Source: Paulinella micropora | Lineage: Eukaryota > Cercozoa > Imbricatea > Euglyphida | Length of the DNA: 64,000 nucleotides | Direction of reading: 5' to 3' | NCBI GenBank assembly: GCA_009731375.1 | Contig: BJOX01000074.1 | Coordinates: 173,970 to 237,969 of the forward strand | Shown here: piece by piece, positions 36,343 through 45,080 of the stretch | Layout of the letters: the number at the start of each line of letters is the position of its first letter | Position numbering within the stretch: the stretch's first letter is position 1 | Translations under genes and position numbers: made by a program | Notes under the pieces: generated by a model | Seen by the model: only the letters and a program-made list of their open reading frames with translations | Told to the model about the DNA's origin: nothing | The model's database searches: none

Positions 36343-36528
36343 TATTTGTTTCAGACTACGTCTTCAACAAACATCGAAAAAAAATATAAAAAATAAAACG
36401 GAAAGCGATGTTCTGTGATGACGAAGTCAGAACAAATATCAAAGAATTTGTTTATGTCATCCACATTTTAGCACCATGCCTGGTGAACTAATCATTCAGG
36501 GTATGGTTCATCAATCTTGGCTACATCT
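36343..36528. promoter_or_regulatory. Two palindromic modules, element 1 type 2
   Basis: GATATTTGTTTCAGAC ... AACAAACATC (36341-36373) and GATGTTCTGTGATGACGAAG ... CAGAACAAATATC (36411-36440) follow the stop of the virion protein. Relatives with the word CTGACTTCGTCATCA lie at 29938 and 32020. Confidence 0.6.
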
Positions 36529-37067
36529 TCAATGTTTTTGTGTGCATATTTTCCATATTGAAGAATGACATCTTTTTTTTGCTATACATCCTTCGTTTGT
36601 AGCATTCGCTATCTCTTCGCCTACATTACCCTTTATTTCAGTGATACCTGTCTCGCTCACAACAAGATCTGTTTCCTTAAAAGGAGTGCTTTGTTCCTCC
36701 ATCATTTTTTCTGATGTAGCCTCCAATGGAATAACTACTTTCACATTATCATCACGTGGCTTGTATTGCTCATAGAAAGAAACAATGTCAGGTTTAGTCC
36801 ATTTAATCGTAGGCTTTTTAATTTCGCTGTCAATGTTCCATTTTTCAATTTTGTTTAAGTAGTCCTGTTTGGTGCTCACGATATTTTAGAATTGCGCTTC
36901 GTGCTCCCCACTCTCGCTTATTCTAAAACATCCTTTGGCTTTCCTTCTCTACTTTTTTCAATTGCCTTAATTTCCTCATCAATTATCTGTTGCACATCTC
37001 TTACTGAAAAGAATTCCTTATTCTTCTCAATTGAAAATTTTCCAAATTTTTCACATAGTCTGGTCAT
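36480..37067 (-). pseudogene. ExoX-C-like protein, split by a module, element 1
   Basis: The part 37067-36918 encodes MTRLCEKFGKFSIEKN and 33 more residues, matching the first half of 57454-57729, then runs into a palindromic module and stops. On the other side a new frame (GTG at 36879) gives about 100 residues not found in element 2, and then, after a frameshift, the second half of the domain (QYGKYAHKNIEDVAKID) down to about 36480. The family domain, the C-terminal domain of exodeoxyribonuclease X-like proteins with F-G-K-Y-K-G-K, is therefore interrupted by the module plus extra sequence. Confidence 0.5.
36880..36932. promoter_or_regulatory. Palindromic module inside the ExoX-C-like gene
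   Basis: Inverted copy of the type 1 module (arms GATATTTTAGAATTG and TTATTCTAAAACATC). It separates the two halves of the gene described above. Confidence 0.7.
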
Positions 37068-37132
37068 TGGTCTATATAGACTGGTAAAAAATTTTATGGA
37101 AAAATTTAATTATTTAATATTTGATATTTTGT

Positions 37133-40100
37133 TCATAAATCTTTTAATATCCAAAAAGGTCTAGTTTCAATCGTATTCTCTACAATACCAATAACTTGTC
37201 TTTTCGTGTATGTAAAACTAAATATCTTTTCTAAGTATTCACTCGTTATTTTTTTCTTTTGTTTGTCTCGCGTTATCTTGTTGTTTTCTACTATAACTAC
37301 TTTTCCAGACTTCTCAATTCGCTTAGCAATCCGTAATTCTTCATCAGTCTCCAACAGTTCAGCCAGTTCATTTTTACCATTCTCAAATAATTCAGTGTTC
37401 GTAATACCTAGCCCGCAACTTATTACGCTTAACACATTTGGTAAATTTAATGCTTTTTTCGTTTCATAGCTCATACTAAATCCTTTTACTTTCATACTGG
37501 CTTTACCATTATCTAATAAGTATCCATAACATTTCGGCCCACCTCCCACAAAGGTTTTTATTTTCGCTCCTTTTAATTCATCAGTCCAATCTCCCAGTAA
37601 ATCGCCTGTCTCTACATCTGCCTGATTATTTCTTTGTTAGTCGTATATATTACGCTGTCTGTGTCATGATACAATATCCTATTACCTTATATATCCATCA
37701 TATTGTAAAGTCTCATTCTCGCGTGGCATGTAGTAAATAAAGCAACTACAATATTTGTTTCAATCGGGTCGCTCACCGCGTCCTGTTTTAAGTCATAACT
37801 GGCTTCTATAATTTGGTCGTTAATTATGTCAACATTTATATTATCCACTGATTTATCGTTCAATAGTTTGTATAATGTATCTTTATCCTTTATCATTTTG
37901 TTCTGTGTTTTATTTTGTTTCTGTCCAAACTTACCCCATAAAGAGTTCAAGCACAACTTAGCCACTGCTCTCCGTCCTTCGTTTTGAATATTTTGCTTTC
38001 AGCCATCTTTACACCCATTTTAACTTCCATGCTGTTTATGTAATTTTGTTTTTCCGCTTCCGTATTACATCCCGCGGGGTATCCGCTGGACTCTTGTTTT
38101 ACTTTCAAGAATGTCTTTATGTATTCTTTGAATAGGCTACTGCTTTGTTCTTTCCAGTGCCATACTTCATATATTTTTATTAAATTATATGTGTTACTCG
38201 GTCATTCCGCACTTATCGCATAAGTAATACATCATCTTACCTCTGTCCGCCTTCGGTAAGACTGGGTGTAGTAAGCCTCTCGGAGGTAGCATCTTAACCT
38301 TAGCCACTCCGAAATATTCTCTGTTTATAATTTTGTTTTTCATATTTTTTTCTTTCGTCTTCATTATTCGGTCTAATAATTATATGGTGCCCGCTTGGAT
38401 AAAGGTCGTAATACATCACGGTCGGATAAAGTGAGCATATGTCAATATATTTCGCATACTCATTATCATGTCGTGATTTCCAATATAATTTCAGAGCATT
38501 CACTCTACCTCCAAACATTGCCTCTCGTGGGTTTAGTCCTTCTTGTTCAGTAATTCGTTCGTTTGTATCCTCTGCCAGTCTTTCACTGGTTTTCATCAGG
38601 CTCCATTCGCACTCCCAGATACTTATTATTTTCGCTTGTTCGTTAAGTTGTTTTTCTCTTCTCATTGTTTCCTTGTATAGTTCACCCATTGTCTTATTCT
38701 TCTTCACATTCAGAGCATTGCTATTCCAACACTTCTGACATCCGTGCCAATGACACCCGTAAAACTCATAAGCGGTTTTGTTTTTCTCGTCCCAGCCATC
38801 TACATACACACGAGATTGTCCGAGTTGAAATATTTTTTCACCTCCGTTGAATGCGTGTTTAATATCGGTTTTGTCTAACCTGCTTTTGTATGCTAGCCAT
38901 TCTACACAAGCCCTAGAAGTCATCCTGTTTTGCTTTTCCGCTTTCAATATTGCAATTGAATTCTCTGGCATAAACTTAGCACGATACAGAGCCATAACAC
39001 AACTCGCTATAGTTGTATATTGAAAAGGGTCAATACCAAACTCTAGAAACTGGTTTCTAAAATCTATACAACCCTTCCTCAGTATATCAACATCTGAATG
39101 ACAATACTCTGCGATTTCCTTCGCCATATCAAATTGGTTATGTGTTTTCACTTGTTCGTCATACCATTCAAGAAATTCCTTTCGTTTATCTCCTCGCATC
39201 GTGTCGTAGCCATAATGTTTCTTATGTGGCATTACACCAAAGTAGTTTCTATTTTTCGCCGTATTGAAGAAGTGCGGGAAGAAACCTTTCTTAAGTTCCG
39301 TAAGCCCGAATGTCTTTGGAAAGTCTGACAATTGCATCGTAAGAAAACTTAGGCTGTCTATGAAGCGATGCTTCTTAAGTGTCATCATCATAATCTTACC
39401 GCCCTCATAAATTACAAATGGAGTTTGACTATTATCAACCAACCACTTAAGAATAAACTGACAATCATAACCGCGGGCATTGTGTGCGATAAATGTAAAT
39501 CCGCTGTGCTTAGTGTCAAAAACCCACTTACAGAAATCTTAAATGTTCTTGTGAATTACTGGGGAGGGGGTTCACCCCCTACCATACCCCCACCTTTTTT
39601 GTCAAGGGTTTGGAAAGGGGCGGGGTCCCTTTCGTCGTAATACTGGCTTTCAGCATAATTAACAATGTGCTCGCCTGTGTCCTGTGTCGCTTCAAAGTCC
39701 AAGAATATGTATTGCTCTGATAGCGGTAAGATTTCTTTTTGGACTATTTCACATTGGTGTTCAAGCGGTTTCAGTTCCTTACAATTTCTGCATTTCGCAT
39801 GTCCGCATTTGTGCTCATCTTCTTCCTGTAATTAAGACCACACGATTTACATTTCACTTTGATATCGCAGTTCGTTGTCCTGTGATTATTAAAGCATTCA
39901 GTGTTTGGAAACTTTCTATTACAATGCTCACATTCTTTCCACAGGCTCTTGTCGTTTATTCCCTTACAGCCCTTGGTTTCGCAGATACTACATTTGGCTT
40001 CACAATCGTGTCTTTCCTTATACCCTCTTAGACATAACTCACAGAAATTCTTTTTTCCTAGCATAGACTTCATGTTAGTTATGGCATCGTAGTGTCCTTC

Positions 40101-41114
40101 AGTCTTTAGAATGTAAAGGTTAGTCAGACGTTCGCCGTTCGCATCAAGTAGCTCCGTTTTATAAACGATTTGGTCAGGGAATTCAACAATAACCAGATTG
40201 TATTTAATGTGATTAGCGAATGTATTAATTTCTTGTATCCCGCACACATCCTTAATGACTTTCGCTTCATCGTGTAAAGACTCTGCCATTTCCTGCTGTA
40301 TCTTTCGTCCTCGCATAATTTGTGAATATTTTTGATGTTTTTCAATTTTTGCTTTGACTACAACGATTGCTCGTGCTAAGCATAAGTTATCGCTGTTAGT
40401 AATACAGATTAATCCTTTCTTTCTGTAGATATCCAATTTGTTCAAAACCTGTAGCCTTGTTCCGCCCGTCGGAATTTTAACAGATTTAAACACAAATTTG
40501 AATTTATCAAAATTTATTCCGTTCTCGTCCATATAAAGATTTTCGTTACTTTGAAATATTGCAGACAATCTTTCTAAAACTTTTTCAACCGAGATTTGAT
40601 TCACTTTGTGTAAGCATGTTGATACCTTTCCATAGTAATCAACAAATTCATACCTAGGCTAACCTTATCTTGTGCTGCTTGTCGTTTTACAAAATCGTTC
40701 AATACAATCTCAATAAATCTTATCAAATCGCGCATCGTAAATGATCGGAAGTTGCAGTTAATCCTTAACGCATATCGACTTTCATTTATTCCTAGTTCGT
40801 GTTCCTTGCTGTCGTCCCTTATGATATCATAGTTACCATACCTCAACAAGTCTCTGAGATTTTCTTTCAGTTCTTTTTTCTCTTCAATCGTAGGTAAAGG
40901 TGGCGCTATTGGTATAGCATGGTGCTCAAAATACACTGCGCTCCTTACTTGGTTCACGTAGTTTTGGGCGGTCGGTGTATCAATTTTATAACCACTTACT
41001 TTCGGTTTGATATATAGAACATCCCGACCCCTGACAGACTTGATTTCGTAATTTATCTGATATTTCCTTAATATATCCAACCTGTAGACCTTGCAGTTAT
41101 ACGTGTGTCTCCAT
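37133..41114 (-). pseudogene. Protein-primed DNA polymerase B, element 1
   Basis: Homologue of the element 2 polymerase from METH (41114, frameshifted within a few codons) to 37133. Frames: 41080-40601, 40604-39771, 39442-38300, 37965-37687 and 37549-37133, with gaps caused by frameshifts. A Cys-rich zinc-binding region (CELCLRGYKERHDCE) precedes the exonuclease domain. YCHSDVDIL, DICSLYPTVMYYDLYPSGHH and the K-L-C-L-N-S-L-W-G-K block are visible. A GC-rich module at 39561-39629 interrupts the exonuclease region. It would replicate the element; it is inactive as written. Confidence 0.8.
39561..39629. promoter_or_regulatory. GC-rich palindromic module inside polymerase gene
   Basis: About 70 bp (GGGGAGGGGGTTCACCCCCT ... 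TTTGGAAAGGGGCGGGGTCCC) with no counterpart in the element 2 polymerase, where the flanking codons are adjacent. It is the inverted relative of the module at 33021-33076. Confidence 0.65.
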
Positions 41115-41519
41115 ATTTGATAATATATAAGTTGGTTAATTTTTTTCTAAATTAAGTATTAAATAGAAATTTTTTATATTTATATATTTTCAAATGTTTA
41201 AATAAAAATTCAATTTTCTTGACTCTGAGAATATGTCTTTTGGAGTTATTGTGTGTAATAAGTGCTGATTGAGATACACTTAAAAAATTACATAACTCAC
41301 AATAATATTTTTTACTTTCTCTTATTTTATCAAACTTCTCTTTTTGCTTACAATTTAAAATATTTTTGTTATTACCCAGTATTGCTTTTGATAGTATCTA
41401 ACTTTCTTACTTTCTTTTTCATAATATTGTTTATGATATTGCTTGTGGTATTGTTTTTGATATTCTATTCGTTTCCTTTCGTTCTCATCTTTAAAATCTC
41501 GTTCCTCAAATTTATGTTA

Positions 41520-41592
41520 TTATCTTTTTCTATCAGTAATATTAGCAACCATAGTATTATTTAAATTTAATGTAGGTTTCAATTCATCTATA
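41520..41592 (-). pseudogene. GIY-YIG nuclease, 3' part (split by element 2)
   Basis: The C-terminal 24 codons of the gene whose start is at 63760. Reading across one copy of the duplicated TATTTC gives a continuous frame (330 nt, 109 residues plus stop), with the typical E-Q-K-Y-x-x-E-L-K-P-x-L-N block at the junction. Beyond the stop another frame (to about 41350) is rich in Tyr, Lys and Gln like the tails of such proteins, so a frameshift may also have shortened it. Confidence 0.75.
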
Positions 41593-41598
41593 TATTTC
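41593..41598. repeat. Target-site duplication of element 2, left
   Basis: TATTTC, repeated at 63504-63509. Six base pairs is the known Polinton duplication length. Confidence 0.9.
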
Positions 41599-41696
41599 AG
41601 TAGTATAGGGGGCCACTTCGGCACACTTTTTCAATACACGCCCCCCGCCACCAGAGACACACACCGTTCGGCCCGCACGGGACAAAATGGCAACGG
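41599..41696 (+). repeat. Left terminal inverted repeat of element 2
   Basis: 98 bp, starting AGTAGTATAGGGGGCCACTT, complementary to 63407-63503 with one indel and one or two substitutions. Confidence 0.92.
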
Positions 41697-41848
41697 TCGT
41701 AAAAAAGTGGAAACGGTTAATAAAATGATACACGTAGCCTTTCTCAACATTGAACACAGTCACAGCTGTCAATTTGCGAAAAAAGAAATATAAAGGGTTT
41801 TGCGGTTTTTTCTTTTCTTTTTTGTTGAAGTTGCTGTTAGATAGAAAA

Positions 41849-42511
41849 ATGAAATGGCGACGGATAAATAAAAAGGAAAATGAGCCCGTGACCAAAACAT
41901 TGATGACAGATATTGTTTTGCACGAAAACTGCAAAATAGACCCAACAGATTTTCTCCCTGCCCAAAAAGTTGATTTTTGGGAAGCTGGGAAGAAGGCCAT
42001 TTTACCCTTCAACAAAATATATAAAAGCGATGTATATATGTCCAATAATTTTGATAACTTTGATAATTATTCTGATAATTCTGATACTGAAAGCATAAGA
42101 CGAGATAGTAATGACTGGAATGAATACTATATTGGGATGGCTGAATCTAAAGTAAATAGAGATAAAATGAGAGTAAGTAATCAAATAGATTTAATAAATG
42201 AAAAAATAAAAGAACTAACTAAGAAAAAAGAAGAGCTTGAAGAGAGAGAGGATGCGATAGACGAAAGATTAGCTGAGATAGAAGAAGAGAAGAACAAGAA
42301 GAAAAATAAAGATAAAATGAAAAGAAAGAGAAAGAGAGAAGAAGAAAGAAGAAAGAAAGAGGAGAGGTTGTTGGATAGTTGGTTGCTAGCTAGGAAGCAA
42401 CCATTGAGTTTTAGAGAGGAGGAGTATGCGAGGGAGTTGATATGTAAAGGAGATAGCTTTGATGAGGTTTTGGATAAATATAATAAATACAGAAATAGGG
42501 TTGAGGGGTAA
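41849..42511 (+). CDS. Coiled-coil protein of unknown function, element 2
   Basis: ATG at 41849 gives 220 residues; the open frame extends further upstream without ATG. A short N-terminal region is followed by an Asn/Asp/Ser-rich stretch (NNFDNFDNYSDNSD) and a long Lys/Glu coiled coil (about residues 110-180), then a compact C-terminus with EEEYARELICKGDSFDEV. There is no homologue in element 1. It lies just inside the left inverted repeat. Function not recognised. Confidence 0.5.
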   Translation: MKWRRINKKENEPVTKTLMTDIVLHENCKIDPTDFLPAQKVDFWEAGKKAILPFNKIYKSDVYMSNNFDNFDNYSDNSDTESIRRDSNDWNEYYIGMAESKVNRDKMRVSNQIDLINEKIKELTKKKEELEEREDAIDERLAEIEEEKNKKKNKDKMKRKRKREEERRKKEERLLDSWLLARKQPLSFREEEYARELICKGDSFDEVLDKYNKYRNRVEG

Positions 42512-42601
42512 AAATAGCTGACTATATAAAGTCCTGGGCAAGACATTAAACTACCCCTACATAAACACATATTGTCCCTCTGTGTGTTTATGTAGGTCGC
42601 G

Positions 42602-43156
42602 ATGCCCCCTAAGAAGAAGGAAGAAGAGCCAGCACCAGCAACTCCTCAGGTAATTATCTCTTTTTTCCTTTTTTTTGTTGTTGCTATAACAAACGTAGTG
42701 TTGTGAAGCTCTGCTCACTTGTTGTGTATTGTAGGAGCCTGTTGCACCTGCACAGGCACCTGCTGGTGAAGAAAAAGTAATTACTATTTCTATTATTGTT
42801 TGTTCTCATTTATAATTGTGTAGGCTGAACAGAAACTTGCAACAGTGACAGCAGGGATGGCTACTCTGACTGTTACTGAAAAAACAAAAAAATTTACACC
42901 GACGAAAGCAGAGAATCAGTATTTTTTGAGAGGAGATGAGAAAAATATGCTTATCAGCATGGAAAGGAAGGCTGGTGATGCTGTAATTACAGGCATGGGA
43001 GCACGTAGCACACTCAAAAGTGTTTCAAAAGGAGACCTTGTCTGGGTAGTGTTTCTCAAGGATGGAGACAAATTTTTTTTACCTACCTTGGGCAATATTC
43101 CAAAAGTGTATGATGTTACACAGATTGCGAAAATACTTCCAGCTAAAGTTAATTAA
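42602..43156 (+). CDS. Spliced small basic protein, two tiny introns, element 2
   Basis: Exons 42602-42649, 42735-42776 and 42824-43156, with introns of 85 and 47 bp, both GTAATT at the donor and TAG at the acceptor, all phase 0. The product is 140 residues: MPPKKKEEEPAPATPQ, a second Pro/Ala-rich exon, and a compact 110-residue domain starting AEQKLATVTAG with KGDLVWVVFLKDGDKFFLP. The Lys/Pro/Ala-rich start resembles histone-like or DNA-binding tails. No family recognised and no copy in element 1. Phase-0 introns, consensus splice sites and continuous composition support the model; transcripts would settle it. Confidence 0.6.
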
Positions 43157-43269
43157 GGAAAAAAGTTCTTCTTTGCTTATCTTGGTAGCATTAAAAAAAT
43201 ATTAATTTGCTTATTCTAGTTTCAATATCACCTACAGGGATATATGTATTAACTTGACTTAGTTTTTGG

Positions 43270-44280
43270 TTACAAATCCATCATTTCTTTTTTCTTTTTA
43301 ATCCGGGCACTACTACGGATGTTTTCAGGTTTTATATCCAATGACTTTAATAAGTGGCCGGTCTTTTTTTGTTTAGTTACTTCTTTAACTTTGTCGGCTA
43401 GTTGAGGTTTAACTTCTTCCGGTTCTTGTTCGTTCATTTTGGACTTTAATAATTGTTGAGGACTAATTAATTCGTGGTCGCCAAGTATTAACTTAAAGCC
43501 TTTCCGACCTTTTACTGTATATACTTTCTTTGAATACTGAACATCACCCTTAGAAAAAACCGTTCTTTCTAGTTCTTTTCTTACGGTTGAATTCTTAGGA
43601 AATTTATGAATAAGACCAGCCCTATATATTTCTTGGTCATTTTTCTTTTTACCATAATAAACTTCCATAGGTGTAGCCTTAATTGTATTATGGTATGTAT
43701 TATTATAATTATCAACAATTTCATGAATGTAAGGAACCCAAACAAAATCGTCATTAACTTCCCACATAAAATTTAAATCGTTTCTTATTGTTCTAATAAA
43801 TCTATCTACTATACCCATAGTTCGGTGGTCGCCAACTTCGTTAGTTGTATGTTGAATTCCGTTGTCTTTAAAGTATTCTGAGACTTGTCCTTTATATTCA
43901 CTGCCGTTGTCTGACGTAATCCTTTTAGGTTTCGGCATTTTTTTTAATCCTTCTAATACTTCGCCAGTTGATTTATTTTTGATCGGTTCAATCCAACCAC
44001 GACGTGAATAAACATCAATCATTACTAAACCAAAGTTGTAGTTTTTGTTTCCTTTCTTAGTAGCTATTTTAGACATATCCATAAGGTCAATAAACACTTG
44101 GCTTAATGGTTCAGGCTCAGGGGCTAGTATAGTATTCCATTTTTTAGGGTTCTTAGATTGATGGTGTATTTCAGAAGCTTCTTCAATTTTCTGTTTTTCA
44201 AGTTCTTCTTCATCTAGCAGAGACTCCGCCTCCGCACCTCCGGTTTCAGTATTTTGTGGATTGCTGTGTTTATGATCCAT
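43270..44280 (-). CDS. Retroviral-type integrase, element 2
   Basis: 336 residues. The rve core has D65 (QVFIDLMDMS), D124 (ITSDNGSEYKG) and D159 (GIVDRFIRTIRN). The spacing of the last two is exactly 35, so D159 occupies the place of the usual catalytic Glu. A C-terminal small beta region (GRKGFKLILGDHELI) and a basic tail follow. It inserts the element and generates the 6-bp duplication. Residues about 12-22 (ETGGAEAESL) are encoded by a palindromic module that element 1's integrase lacks. The gene faces away from the fibre gene, next to the charged protein. Confidence 0.85.
   Translation of the reverse strand: MDHKHSNPQNTETGGAEAESLLDEEELEKQKIEEASEIHHQSKNPKKWNTILAPEPEPLSQVFIDLMDMSKIATKKGNKNYNFGLVMIDVYSRRGWIEPIKNKSTGEVLEGLKKMPKPKRITSDNGSEYKGQVSEYFKDNGIQHTTNEVGDHRTMGIVDRFIRTIRNDLNFMWEVNDDFVWVPYIHEIVDNYNNTYHNTIKATPMEVYYGKKKNDQEIYRAGLIHKFPKNSTVRKELERTVFSKGDVQYSKKVYTVKGRKGFKLILGDHELISPQQLLKSKMNEQEPEEVKPQLADKVKEVTKQKKTGHLLKSLDIKPENIRSSARIKKKKEMMDL
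44217..44243. promoter_or_regulatory. Palindromic module inside the integrase gene
   Basis: On the minus strand reads CCGGAGGTGCGGAGGCGGAG then TCTCTGC, the same word that precedes the start codons at 49735, 53583 and 57840. It is in frame and adds residues to the integrase N-terminus. Confidence 0.8.
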
Positions 44281-44440
44281 TGCTATATCGCCTACTGCGA
44301 TAGCTGTATGCGACTAAAATAGGAAGGTAGTTTATCACGATATATAAAAGAGTAAATAATAAGTCGGGCATAAAGTTATATATTGAAAGATTTTAAAAAA
44401 TGTTTCAGCAAAAAGGTTTTGTGAAACTTTTACAAAAGTT

Positions 44441-44953
44441 TCAGAACTTTAAAAACATTTTTGAAATATCATTACTTTCTTTTTTTGGTTTATCGGGTTG
44501 TTGATTATAAACATTGACACTAACACGGCTAGTCTTCTTCCCTCCTTTCTTAGGCTTAGGCTCTTCCTCTTCCTCACTTTCGCTTTCGTCCTCGCTCTCC
44601 TCTTCCACTTTCTTTTTTACCACTTTCTTCGCCTTCTTCTGTTTGGCTTTAAGTTTCATACCCGCAACCCGTTGGGCGACTATATCAATAAAGTCGTGTT
44701 CAACCTCTTCATCGCTTTCACTGCTTTCCTCACTTATCTCACCATCCCTACCATCAATCATATCCTTCGCCAACTGTTTTTTAGTAATGTGTTCCATCTT
44801 TTCATCGTCATTCATTTCTTTTACATTCTTAGCCTCTTCCTCAGCAAGTAGTTCCCTCGCCCGTTCAATCTTTCTCTGCCTAGCATACTGTTTCTTCATT
44901 ACAGTCGCTTTTTCAAGGTTCTTTATGGCAATCTCTCTATTACCTCTTGGCAT
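44441..44953 (-). CDS. Charged protein of unknown function, element 2
   Basis: ATG at 44953 (MPRGNREIAIKNLEKA), 170 residues; the frame is open upstream but without a better start. Basic N-terminal helix, an acidic Ser/Glu stretch (SEESSESDEEVEHDFIDIV), a Lys-rich block, a second acidic run and an end ISKMFLKF shared with element 1. Conserved in place and order between the elements. Possibly a scaffold or DNA-condensing protein; not recognised. Confidence 0.6.
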   Translation of the reverse strand: MPRGNREIAIKNLEKATVMKKQYARQRKIERARELLAEEEAKNVKEMNDDEKMEHITKKQLAKDMIDGRDGEISEESSESDEEVEHDFIDIVAQRVAGMKLKAKQKKAKKVVKKKVEEESEDESESEEEEEPKPKKGGKKTSRVSVNVYNQQPDKPKKESNDISKMFLKF

Positions 44954-45022
44954 TGTTTGTTTCGGTTGTATATCTAACCAAAAATAATTTTTATTCGGAT
45001 TAATTATTATCCTAAATATATA

Positions 45023-45080
45023 GCAGAGACTCCGCCTCCGCACCTCCACAGGTTTTGGTGAAGCTTTTTCAAAAGGTTCA
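45023..45080. promoter_or_regulatory. Palindromic modules before the fibre gene
   Basis: GCAGAGACTCCGCCTCCG is the inverted GGAGGTGCGGAG module, followed by GGTTTTGGTGAAGCTTTTTC, the inverted form of a word seen after the penton, capsid and ExoX-C-like genes. The fibre ATG is at 45081. Confidence 0.65.

Noticed and set aside
43270-44280. Ty3-type retrotransposon origin of the integrase
   Set aside because: No reverse transcriptase or Gag nearby; it lies with capsid, ATPase, protease and polymerase B inside inverted repeats, the Polinton arrangement.
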